Origin: Parafrankia discariae
GTDB taxonomy: Bacteria > Actinomycetota > Actinomycetes > Frankiales > Frankiaceae
Length of the DNA stretch: 64,000 bases
Direction of reading: 5' to 3'
NCBI RefSeq assembly: GCF_000373365.1
Contig: NZ_KB891210.1
Coordinates: 37,009 to 101,008, forward strand
Both the position numbers and the translations under genes were made by a program. The notes beneath the pieces are model-generated. The model saw only the letters and a program-made list of their open reading frames with translations. It ran no database searches and was not told the origin of the DNA. This document shows positions 8,778-17,024 of this stretch, piece by piece. Positions within the stretch are counted from its first letter, which is position 1, and every line of letters starts with the position of its first letter.

Positions 8778-9839
8778 ATGGCGGTGTCCAGACACGGTGA
8801 GCCGGTCGAGCTGGTGGTCGGCGACCGGTCGGTGCGGGTGACGAACCCCGACCGGGTGTACTTCCCCGCGGCCGGCGTCACCAAGATCGAACTTGTCCGC
8901 TACTACCTCGCGGTCGCCGACGGGCTGGTCCGGGCCCTGCGCCTGCGGCCGACGACGCTGGAGCGGTGGCCCGGCGGCGTGGTCGAGGGCGCCCAGCTCA
9001 CCCAGCGCGACGGGACCATGGGCGACGCGTTCTACCAGAAGCGCGCCCCGAAGAACGCGCCGTCCTACGTGGAGACCGCGCGGATCACGTTCCCCAGTGG
9101 GCGCACGGCCGACGAGATCTGCGTGACCGAACCGGCCGTCGTGGCCTGGGCGGCGAACCTGGGCACCATCACGTTCCACCCGTGGCCGGTGCGGCGCGCC
9201 GACGTCGACCACCCCGACGAGCTGCGCATCGACCTCGACCCGCAGCCGGGCACCGGCTTCGCCGACGCGGTGGCCGTCGCCGCCGAGACCCACGCCCTGC
9301 TCGACGAGCTGGGCTGGGTGGGCTGGCCCAAGACGAGCGGCGGCCGTGGCGTGCACGTGTACGTCCGGCTCCAGCCGCGGTGGACGTTCACCGAGGTGCG
9401 CCACGCGGCCATCGCACTCGCCCGGGAGCTGGAGCGACGCCGACCCGACCTGGTGACCACCGCCTGGTGGAAGGAGCAGCGCGGCGAGAAGGTGTTCGTC
9501 GACTACAACCAGAACGCCCGGGATCGCACGATCGCCTCGGCCTACTCGGCGCGGGCGTGGGCCTGGGCGCCGGTCTCCACCCCGCTCGGCTGGGCCGAGC
9601 TCGCCGACGTCGAGCCGCGCGAGCTCACCGTCCGCACGGTGCCCGAGCGTTTCGCGCGCCTCGGTGACCTCTGGGCCGGCATCGACGAGACCGCGCACGA
9701 TCTCACCCCACTGCTGGAGTGGTGGGAGCGGGACCTGCGCGAGCACGGCCTCGAGGACATGCCCTATCCGCCCGACCACCCGAAGATGGCGGGTGAGCCG
9801 CGGCGCGTGCAGCCGAGCCGCGCGAAGAAATCCCACTGA
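8778..9839 (+). CDS. LigD-type polymerase/primase domain protein, stand-alone
   Basis: A 353-residue archaeo-eukaryotic primase-family polymerase matching the POL domain of bacterial non-homologous end-joining protein LigD. It has the metal-binding pair Asp152/Asp154 in IDLDPQPG, the His193 motif SGGRGVHVY, and third Asp242 in FVDYNQNARD. An N-terminal GVTKIELVRYY and substrate-pocket HPWPVRR also match the family. Such proteins add nucleotides, often ribonucleotides, at broken DNA ends. There is no ligase or phosphoesterase domain, and no ku gene lies in the window, so partners would have to be encoded elsewhere. The ATG at 8778 is about 60 bases past the upstream terminator hairpin. Confidence 0.92.
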   Translation: MAVSRHGEPVELVVGDRSVRVTNPDRVYFPAAGVTKIELVRYYLAVADGLVRALRLRPTTLERWPGGVVEGAQLTQRDGTMGDAFYQKRAPKNAPSYVETARITFPSGRTADEICVTEPAVVAWAANLGTITFHPWPVRRADVDHPDELRIDLDPQPGTGFADAVAVAAETHALLDELGWVGWPKTSGGRGVHVYVRLQPRWTFTEVRHAAIALARELERRRPDLVTTAWWKEQRGEKVFVDYNQNARDRTIASAYSARAWAWAPVSTPLGWAELADVEPRELTVRTVPERFARLGDLWAGIDETAHDLTPLLEWWERDLREHGLEDMPYPPDHPKMAGEPRRVQPSRAKKSH

Positions 9840-9850
9840 CGGTAGGTCAC

Positions 9851-9893
9851 CGGTAACGATTGACCGCCGGAAACACGGCACAGTTCGTTACCG
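9851..9893. promoter_or_regulatory. Inverted repeat CGGTAACG / CGTTACCG
   Basis: Perfect 8-base arms at 9851-9858 and 9886-9893 with a 27-base spacer lie between the LigD-type gene stop and the vWA-TIR gene start. The pair could be a terminator for the upstream gene or a two-site operator for the downstream one; the wide spacing argues slightly for protein binding. Confidence 0.35.
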
Positions 9894-9993
9894 CCGACAG
9901 CCCGTAACCGCCGCCACGGCAGTGCTCGCGTACCCTGATCCACATACCCGAGGTCCCGTTCCGGTTGCCGTCGGTCAGGGGGGAGTCGGCGCG

Positions 9994-12900
9994 GTGTGGA
10001 TTGTTCTGCTCGACCATTCGGCGTCCATGACCGAGCCGTTCGCCGTCGATTCCGCCCGGCCGCTGTTCGGTCGGCGCGCAAGTGCGCGCCGCGGCGCCGG
10101 CCCACGGTCTTTCCCGCACCTTGCCGGGCGTCGCCACGGGCGCTCTCCAGCTGGCTCGACTACCGCCGATCAGGGCCCTGACCAGGCTGTTTCCGAAAAT
10201 CCAGTTTCCGGTGAGTCTGGTGGTGAGCCACCGGGCTCCAATCAGCACGGAGCGGTCGGCCGGCGCAAGCTCGACGTCGCGGTGGAGAGTGTCGCGAACA
10301 CCCTCGCCACCCTGCCGCCGGACATGCCGACCGTCCTGGTCGGATTCGTCGAGTCCGCCGACGTGGTCTACGAGGGCCTGGCCGGCGGGCGGGCGGCCTT
10401 CGAGCGCACACTGCGCACCGCGGCCCCGACCGGTGCCACCGATCTCGCCGCCGCGCTGGAACGGGCCCGGCTACATGTCGCCGAACTGGCCGAGAGGCCG
10501 CTGTTCGTCCGTCTGCTGCTGGTCACCGACGACCTCACGGCACCCGGGGACCTGCTCCAGGCCGCCTACGACTGCGCCCGGGCCCGCATCACGGTCGACG
10601 TCGTCGTGCTGGACCCGTCGCGGCGGGTGAGTGAGCTGGCCGGTGCGATCGTCGGTGTCACCGGCGGCACGTGGGAGGCCGCGGCCGGCGGGGAGGAGCT
10701 GGCCGGGACAGTCGCCGCCGCCGGCCGGCGCGCCGCCTGGCAGCTGCGGCAGGCCGAGGCCGAGTCCGGCCGGCCGGCCACCCGGCGCCGGAGCGCCACC
10801 CGCGGGCGCTCACGGCCCGCCGCGCCCGCCGCGTCCGCCGCGCCCGCGGCACCGACCGAGCCGGTGGCGCCCGCGGGGCCGGCAGGGCCCGTGGAGCCGG
10901 TTGTGGCGGCGGAGCCCGCCGTGCCGCCCGCGGAGCCCACCGTGCCCGTGGAGCCGGTCGTACCGGAAGCGCCCGTCGAACCGGTTCCGCCGGGTGTTTC
11001 GGCCGAGCGGTCGGCGGTGCTGTTCACCGCGCGTCATCCCGTGGCCGCCGTCGCGGGTGAATGGCGGGCGCTCACCGTCGGGGTGCCCGCCGCGCCCGGT
11101 TCTGTTCCGGCCGGGACTGAGCTCGAGATCGCACCCACGGTTCCCCATCTGCGTTTCCGGCCGCCGCGTGTTCCCGTCGTGTGGGGGTCGGAGCCGGAGA
11201 CGGCATCGTTCGAGGTCATCCACGTGCCGGGCGGCGGTGGCGATGAGCGCTGTCACGGGCAGGTCCAGATCAGCCTGGGCGGCCTTCCCGTCGCCCGGAT
11301 TCCGCTGGAGCTCGCCGTCTCCACCGCCGCGGACCCGTCGACAACCCCGGTGACGGCCACCGGCTCCGCGCCGATGTTCCGGGAGATCTACGGTTCCTAC
11401 GCGCAGGCCGACCTCGACATCGCCCGACGATTCCGGGAGATCTACCGGGCACTGGGCATCACCTTGTTCCTGGACGTCCTCGACGTCGACGGAACCCGGG
11501 AGTGGAAACCCGAACTTGAGGCGGCGATCGATCGCGCCGACCTGTTCGCGCTCTTCTGGTCGCCGGGCTCCGCGGCGGCGGGCTACGTGGAGAAGGAATG
11601 GCGCCGGGCGTTGGAGGTCGCGGCGAACCGCCGGCCGCGGGGCGCGTTCGTCTTCCCGTTCCAGTGGTCCCGGCCGGCGCCCGAGCCGCCGCTGCCGCTC
11701 GGGGATCTCCCGTTCCGGGAGGTCGATCCCTGGTCGGCCGCGCTGAACCGCTTCGCGAACCCCGACCGCGCCGGCGCCGGCGCCGGCACGGGCACAGTGC
11801 CGGGCCCGACTCCCGTCCCGTCGGGCCAGACCGGAACCGGCCGACCGGGCGGCCCGAGTGGCTCGAGCGCCCCGGGTGGTGAGGGCACGGCGCGGCGGCG
11901 GGTCGACGTCACCTTCCCGGTCTTCTCGCTCGTCCCGGCGCTGTCGGGCGGCAACGTCGAACGGATCGGGGAGTCGCTGCGCACCGTCGTGCCGTTCCTG
12001 GAGGATCTCACCGGCCTGCGCTACTACCCGCCACCCACCTACGTCACCGACGACACGACGGTCACCAGCCTGCGCCGCAACTGCGAGCCGGACGCGCGGC
12101 ACTTCGCCGTCGAGCACACCGGTGACGTACCGCCCGGTGTGCTCGACCTCGGGGACGAGGCGGTCACCGACCGGGTCCGCGAGCTCCTGCTGGTCTTCCA
12201 CTCCCACGTGCTGGACGTCGGGCCCGGCACCGACCTCGAGCACGTGCGCCGGGAGGCGGCGGGCGGCTTCGTCGGCAACGCCCGCCGCTACCTGGCGGGG
12301 CGGCCCACCGACCTCGGTGCCGGCTCGGAGCACCCGGCCGGCACCGAACCGCCGCTGATCTGGCGTCAGCGCTGCGCCGAGGACTTCCCCAGCTTCGCCG
12401 GCCTGTACAGCGAGCTGGTCACCCGCTACGTCGACCGGCACATCCGGGCGAACTCGCGTAACCGCATCGACCCCGGGGTGCGGGCCAGGCTGGTCGCCGA
12501 GCTGGGGCCGCGGGCCGCCGAGGCGATCGAGCGCTCGGTGGGCGGCGTCGTGGTCGACCCGCCGGTCGACCACGCCTTCCGGGCCCGGCTCGGCGCGGCG
12601 CTGGAGGAGCTCCGGCTGCTGGTCGACACCCGGGAGCCGGTCGTCTCCGATTATCTGCGTTCCGGCGCGCCCGCCTTCGGCGTCTTCCGGCACACCGGTG
12701 GGGCGGGGCGGTTCGGGCGCTCCGGGATGCTCGTGCCGACGTCCGCGCCGGCCGTGCTCATGGGGGCCGGCGCCTTCCGCTGGATCGCGGCCGCGCTGCG
12801 TGGCGACGCGGTCGTGGACGAACCGACCTGGGACCGGGCCGCCGCGTTCTGCGAGATGGCGCTGGTGCACGAGCACGCCCACGCGGCGATCGCCACCGGC

Positions 12901-13206
12901 CTCGACGACCACGGCGCCCGGGCCGGCGCGGCGGGCACGCCCGCGTGGGCGGCGGCCTCCCGGCTGAACGAGGCGCTGGCGGCGTGGACCCAGCGGCACT
13001 ACTACCGCCGTGACCCGCGAATGTGGGAGGAGTGCGCCCGCTACATCCGGTCGGGCTCGCTGCGGTCCTGGCCGTACCGCGGGGCCGATGTGCTGGAGGA
13101 GCGCTACGCGGCCGAGGGGGTCGAGGCCGTCCGCCGCTTCATCCGGCTGCTGCGGGACTCGCCCGAGGCCGCGCAGGCCCAGTTCGACCTGCTGCTCGCC
13201 CGCTGA
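9994..13206 (+). CDS. vWA - TIR - HExxH metalloprotease-like fusion protein
   Basis: A 1070-residue multidomain protein with no signal peptide. Residues 1-260 form a von Willebrand A domain with a complete MIDAS: DHSAS (Asp7, Ser9, Ser11), the Thr site in GATDLAAALE and LLVTDDLT. About 70 low-complexity residues interrupt the domain after the MIDAS. A Pro/Ala/Val-rich linker spans about 268-335, then a beta-rich region. A TIR domain starts near 460 (IYGSYAQADLDIARRF) and includes SPGSAAAGYVEKEW with the likely catalytic Glu. The C-terminal half ends in a zinc-protease motif HEHAH (His959, Glu960, His963) with a possible third ligand Glu993. GTG 9994 is chosen from its GGGGGGA ribosome site. 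TIR domains can cleave NAD+; sensing by vWA and killing by TIR/protease is inference. Confidence 0.82.
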   Translation: MWIVLLDHSASMTEPFAVDSARPLFGRRASARRGAGPRSFPHLAGRRHGRSPAGSTTADQGPDQAVSENPVSGESGGEPPGSNQHGAVGRRKLDVAVESVANTLATLPPDMPTVLVGFVESADVVYEGLAGGRAAFERTLRTAAPTGATDLAAALERARLHVAELAERPLFVRLLLVTDDLTAPGDLLQAAYDCARARITVDVVVLDPSRRVSELAGAIVGVTGGTWEAAAGGEELAGTVAAAGRRAAWQLRQAEAESGRPATRRRSATRGRSRPAAPAASAAPAAPTEPVAPAGPAGPVEPVVAAEPAVPPAEPTVPVEPVVPEAPVEPVPPGVSAERSAVLFTARHPVAAVAGEWRALTVGVPAAPGSVPAGTELEIAPTVPHLRFRPPRVPVVWGSEPETASFEVIHVPGGGGDERCHGQVQISLGGLPVARIPLELAVSTAADPSTTPVTATGSAPMFREIYGSYAQADLDIARRFREIYRALGITLFLDVLDVDGTREWKPELEAAIDRADLFALFWSPGSAAAGYVEKEWRRALEVAANRRPRGAFVFPFQWSRPAPEPPLPLGDLPFREVDPWSAALNRFANPDRAGAGAGTGTVPGPTPVPSGQTGTGRPGGPSGSSAPGGEGTARRRVDVTFPVFSLVPALSGGNVERIGESLRTVVPFLEDLTGLRYYPPPTYVTDDTTVTSLRRNCEPDARHFAVEHTGDVPPGVLDLGDEAVTDRVRELLLVFHSHVLDVGPGTDLEHVRREAAGGFVGNARRYLAGRPTDLGAGSEHPAGTEPPLIWRQRCAEDFPSFAGLYSELVTRYVDRHIRANSRNRIDPGVRARLVAELGPRAAEAIERSVGGVVVDPPVDHAFRARLGAALEELRLLVDTREPVVSDYLRSGAPAFGVFRHTGGAGRFGRSGMLVPTSAPAVLMGAGAFRWIAAALRGDAVVDEPTWDRAAAFCEMALVHEHAHAAIATGLDDHGARAGAAGTPAWAAASRLNEALAAWTQRHYYRRDPRMWEECARYIRSGSLRSWPYRGADVLEERYAAEGVEAVRRFIRLLRDSPEAAQAQFDLLLAR

Positions 13207-13217
13207 CGGCGCCGCGC

Positions 13218-14150
13218 TCAGCGCAGGTCGGGGCGCACCCCCCAGGATCCGCCGAACGACTCGCCCGGTTCGAGTACCCGTAGCCCGTCGCCGCTGTTGA
13301 ACGCGTTCGCCGGGCAGGTCAGCGGCTCGACGGCGATGCTGCGCCGCCGCTCGCCGGGGGCGAGGGTGTCACCGGTGAACAGCTGGACGTAGGGCCACGC
13401 CTCGTCCTGCCAGATCGTCAGGGTGCCGCCGGCCGCGGTGAGCGTGACGCCGGCCCGGCCGTCCGCCGCGCGCCGCAGATCGGTGAAGCAGGTGTCGAGG
13501 ACGAGCCCGCCCAACGGGCGGGGGTCGCGCAGGTCGAACGGCCCGCCGGTGACCTCCTCGGCGCCGGTGGGGATGAGGCGCTCGTCGGTGCGCAGGCGGG
13601 TCGCCGCGGGCACCGTGACCGTGATGTCGTCGGCCGGCGCGGGTGATCCGTCGGCGCCGGCGAGGACGAAGTACGGGTGGGCGCCCATGCCGACCGGTGC
13701 CGCGGTGTCACCCAGGTTGGTCGCGGTGAGCGTGACGGTCAGCCCGGTGTCGTCCAGCCGGTACCGGGCGGAGAAGGCGACGGTGAACGGGTAGCCCGAC
13801 TGGGCGCGCAGCACGACCCGGGCCCGCGCCGCGGCCGGGTCCAGGCGTTCGAGCTCCCAGCCGAGCCAGCGGGTCAGGCCGTGGCTGGCGTTGCCCAGCG
13901 CCACCTCGTTCACCGGGAGCTGGTGGTTCGTGCCGCCGAAGGTGTAGCGGCCGGCGGCGACCCGGTTCGGCCAGGGCAGCAGGAGCTGCCCCCGGCCGCG
14001 GCTGGCCATCTCCCCGGGGCCGTAGCCGTCGAGCACCGCCGCGGCGCCGACCCGGTAGTCGCGCAGTCCGCCACCGACCTCGGTGACCACCGCGCGGCTC
14101 TCGCCGTGGACCAGTTCGAGCTGACGCCCGGACGGCGCCGTCGTCTCCAC
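13218..14150 (-). CDS. Aldose 1-epimerase family protein
   Basis: A 310-residue galactose-mutarotase-like protein. Matching features are the early RGQLLLPWPNRVAAGRYTF segment, NASHGLTRW with a catalytic-type His, GMGAHPYFVLAGAD with the second His, and a late Glu in SIAVEPLTCPANAFN followed by GDGLRVLEPGES. The family interconverts alpha and beta sugars; the exact sugar is not predictable and glucose-6-phosphate epimerase-like roles are possible. GTG 14150 is selected because GGAGG stands 7 bases upstream; the frame opens earlier but those residues are not family-like. The gene runs convergently to the vWA-TIR gene with only 11 bases between stops, and divergently from the MMPL gene. Confidence 0.88.
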   Translation of the reverse strand: METTAPSGRQLELVHGESRAVVTEVGGGLRDYRVGAAAVLDGYGPGEMASRGRGQLLLPWPNRVAAGRYTFGGTNHQLPVNEVALGNASHGLTRWLGWELERLDPAAARARVVLRAQSGYPFTVAFSARYRLDDTGLTVTLTATNLGDTAAPVGMGAHPYFVLAGADGSPAPADDITVTVPAATRLRTDERLIPTGAEEVTGGPFDLRDPRPLGGLVLDTCFTDLRRAADGRAGVTLTAAGGTLTIWQDEAWPYVQLFTGDTLAPGERRRSIAVEPLTCPANAFNSGDGLRVLEPGESFGGSWGVRPDLR

Positions 14151-14544
14151 CGCACTGCCTCCGTCCGTGGGACGGACCGGCTGCCCGTGGCCCGGCGCCA
14201 CGGAGCCGTGGGGCCGCGGGGCCCGTCCGTCCGGGTCCATCATCGCGATGGCACCCGCCGGCGTCGCACCGGCCTCCGGCGGGTGCCGGGTGGGCCTTCT
14301 CACGGGCGAGGACCGCCACAGTGCCCGGCCGCCCGGCACCGGTGCGGCGCATGGTTACGCGCCCGGGACGATTTCTCCCCCGCCACCGACGGCCAGGATT
14401 ACACTTTCGTCCGGTTTCTCAGCGTTTCCGGGTGCGTCCGGCGCCCCGGTTGGGTGCGCACTGAAAAAGGTGGGTGTCCGGATTATTATGGATGACCCCA
14501 CTAACGGCGGACTGGTCATTTATCTGCCGTTCTAGGGTGTTCAA
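14151..14544. other. Divergent intergenic region with repeated ATGACC half-sites
   Basis: The 394 bases between the epimerase and the MMPL gene hold no supported gene. The last 80 bases are distinctly AT-richer than the surroundings and probably contain the MMPL promoter. Within them ATGACC (14492-14497) and GGTCAT (14514-14519) form an inverted repeat with a 16-base spacer. A second pair, AACGGC (14503-14508) and GCCGTT (14526-14531), interlocks with it. ATGACC recurs at the MMPL start codon (14545). Confidence 0.5.
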
Positions 14545-16887
14545 ATGACCGACAGGCCCGAGAAGCTCGCCGGGTTCGTGGGACTTCTCGCGCGTTGCTG
14601 TGCCCGCTACCGATGGATCGTCCTGGCGGCCTGGTTGGTCGCCCTCGTGCCCGCCGTCCACTACATTCGCGACGGGGGTGCCCGGTACACCCAGGAAGTC
14701 GCCCCCGCCGGTTCGGAATCCGCCCGGGCGATGGACGGTGTCGCCCGCGCCTCGCCCGGCCGCCACCTTCCCGACGTCGAGACGATCGTCGTGCGCGCCC
14801 GGCGCGGCAGCGTCGACGGCGGTCGGGCCCGGGACCGGATCACCGCCCTGGTCGCGGAGGTCGGCCGGCTGCCCGGCGTCACGTTCGTCGCCGACCCGGC
14901 GGGGCCGCTGGGCACCGCCACCGCCGGGGTGGACCCGATCAGCACCGACCGGCGCACCGCGCTGATCTCCGTCCTGATGGACGGCGGCGCCCTCCAGCCC
15001 CACCTCGACGACGTGCACCGGGTCATCGAGGCCTCCCGCGCCTACGACGGCCCGGAGCTGCAGGTCGAGGCGTCCGGGCCGGGCGCCACCATGATCGGGT
15101 CGGCGGAGCTCTCGTTGGCGCCGCTAGTCGTCGCCGCCTTCGCCGCGCTCGTGCTGCTCGGCGTCACGCTGCGGTCCCGGCTGGGCATGCTGGTGTGCCT
15201 GCTGCCGGCGGCGGTCTGCACCCTGCTGGCGGTCGCGGTCACCGCGCGCCTGTCGCACACGACCCTGCTGCCGCCGTTCGCGCCCGTCACCGCCGGGATC
15301 CTGGCGTTCGGGACGTGCCTGGGCAGCGCGGTGGTGGTCGTGCACCGGGCCCAGTCGGCCCTGCTGAACGGGCAGAACCGGCTCCAGGCCGCCGCGTCGG
15401 CGACGACGTCCACGGGTGCGGCGGTGGCCGTCGGCGGCCTGGGGGTGAGCCTCGCCCTGCTCGCGGTCGCCGCGCTCGGGCTGAGCGGTTTCGGCGGCCT
15501 GGCGCTCGCCGCGGCGGGGTCCGCCGCGCTGGCCGTCCTGGTCGTCCTCACCCTGCTGCCGGCGCTGGTCGCCGGCGGCGGCGTACGGCTTCTCAGCTGG
15601 GCCGAACGGCACTACCTGGCGATGGCCGGAGCCGGCCTGGCCCGGCGGCCCGGTGTGCGCTCCTGGTGGGCCGCGCAGGTCGGCCGGTATCCCGCCCTGG
15701 TCGTCGTCGCGGCCGGGGTCCTGCTGATGTCGCTGGCCAACCAGACCGACGGGCTGCGCGTCGGCGGGGGCGACGCCGGTACCGACCCGACCTCGATGAC
15801 CACCCGGCGCGCCTACGACCTGATCAGCGAGGGCTTCTTCCCTGGCCTGAACGGGCCGATCCTGGTCGCCGTCGACCGCGGCGACCCGAACAGCGTGCCG
15901 GGCGGCGGGGGACGGGTGGTCCAGCCCGGGGACGTCGCCGCCGCGCTGCGCGCCACCCCGGGCGTGCGCACCGCCGCGGTGTCGCTGGACGACCCCGCCC
16001 TCGGCCCGGCGGTCGTGCGGGTGCTGCCCGAGGCCGCCCCGCGCAGCCCACAGGCCAGCGACCTGGTGCGCCGGCTGCGCGACGACGTGCTGCCCGCGGC
16101 GCTGCGCGGCAGTGTCACCAACGCCGCCGTCGGCGGCCCCACCGCGATGTTCGACGACGCGGCGAGCAGCTTCCGGGCCACCCTGCCGCTGTTCCTCGCC
16201 GTCGTGGTGCTCACGATCGGCCTGGTGACGTTCGCGGTCGCCGGGTCGATACCGCTCGCCGTCGTGCTCGGCGTGGCCGGCATGCTCAGCGTGCTGGCGT
16301 CCGCCGGCATGCTCCGCGTGTTCTTCCAGGACGAGGACATCGCACGCCGCCTCGGCGTCATGACCAGCCCGGCCGAGCCGTTCGTGCTCGTGCCGATCAT
16401 GCTCGCGGTCTTCGGGCTGGCCCCGGGGATGAACCTGGTCCTGCTCACCCGGCTGCGCGCGGGCGGCGGCGCCGACCCGGCCGGTTCCGGTTCCGGTCGC
16501 GGGGGAGTACTGCGCGGGATCGGCCGGGTCTTCGCCCGACGCCGCGACGGTGCCCGGCCCGACCCGATCCGCGACGGCCGGGACGCCGTCCGCCGGGGCC
16601 ACGCCGACCTGGGGCATGTGGTGCTGACGATGAACTTCGTGATGCTGTTCGTGTTCCTCGCGATAGCGGCACAGCCGTCCAGGACGCTGAAGATGCTGGG
16701 GTGCGGCCTGGCGATCGGGGTGGCCGTGGACGCCGTCGTGCTGCGCGCCGCCATCCTGCCCGCGTCGGTGCAGCTGGGGCAGCGGTGGCAGGGCGACCGC
16801 GCGCTGCGCCGCCGGCAGGGCGCCGCCGCCAGCGCCGCCGAGCCCGAGGCGGCGACCGTGGCCCGGGCCTCCGCCGCCCACCGGTAG
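14545..16887 (+). CDS. MMPL/RND-family membrane transporter
   Basis: A 780-residue protein with the MMPL layout: N-terminal helix (around 24-42), an extracytoplasmic domain to about 185, a block of helices from 188 to 345 that includes the family ATMIGSAELSLAPL entry, another helix near 390, a second outer domain to 545, and a final helix block to about 750. Mycobacterial relatives export cell-envelope lipids using the proton gradient; this one is somewhat shorter than typical MmpL proteins (about 950). The C-terminal tail is Ala/Glu-rich. The ATG at 14545 is used; its ribosome site (TAGGGTG) is weak. A lipid or small molecule as substrate is family-level inference. Confidence 0.9.
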   Translation: MTDRPEKLAGFVGLLARCCARYRWIVLAAWLVALVPAVHYIRDGGARYTQEVAPAGSESARAMDGVARASPGRHLPDVETIVVRARRGSVDGGRARDRITALVAEVGRLPGVTFVADPAGPLGTATAGVDPISTDRRTALISVLMDGGALQPHLDDVHRVIEASRAYDGPELQVEASGPGATMIGSAELSLAPLVVAAFAALVLLGVTLRSRLGMLVCLLPAAVCTLLAVAVTARLSHTTLLPPFAPVTAGILAFGTCLGSAVVVVHRAQSALLNGQNRLQAAASATTSTGAAVAVGGLGVSLALLAVAALGLSGFGGLALAAAGSAALAVLVVLTLLPALVAGGGVRLLSWAERHYLAMAGAGLARRPGVRSWWAAQVGRYPALVVVAAGVLLMSLANQTDGLRVGGGDAGTDPTSMTTRRAYDLISEGFFPGLNGPILVAVDRGDPNSVPGGGGRVVQPGDVAAALRATPGVRTAAVSLDDPALGPAVVRVLPEAAPRSPQASDLVRRLRDDVLPAALRGSVTNAAVGGPTAMFDDAASSFRATLPLFLAVVVLTIGLVTFAVAGSIPLAVVLGVAGMLSVLASAGMLRVFFQDEDIARRLGVMTSPAEPFVLVPIMLAVFGLAPGMNLVLLTRLRAGGGADPAGSGSGRGGVLRGIGRVFARRRDGARPDPIRDGRDAVRRGHADLGHVVLTMNFVMLFVFLAIAAQPSRTLKMLGCGLAIGVAVDAVVLRAAILPASVQLGQRWQGDRALRRRQGAAASAAEPEAATVARASAAHR

Positions 16888-16986
16888 TTCCCGCGCCCGT
16901 CAGTTCCACCGCCCACCGGCGGTTCCCTGATTCTTTTCCGGGGAGAAACGTCCTGGGGCGGCGATCTACCGGCTTCCCGGTGATAC

Positions 16987-17018
16987 TCCTCCCGTACTTG
17001 TCCGTCGTACGGGGAGGA
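16987..17018 (+). promoter_or_regulatory. Stem-loop covering the ribosome site of the hydrolase gene
   Basis: TCCTCCCGTAC (16987-16997) pairs with GTACGGGGAGGA (17007-17018) through 11 base pairs with one bulged G and a 9-base loop. The right arm contains the GGGGAGGA Shine-Dalgarno of the gene starting at 17025, so folding would hide it. This suggests translational control (thermosensor-like, ligand- or protein-dependent), though a chance match of pyrimidine and purine runs is possible. Confidence 0.45.
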
Positions 17019-17024
17019 ACATCG

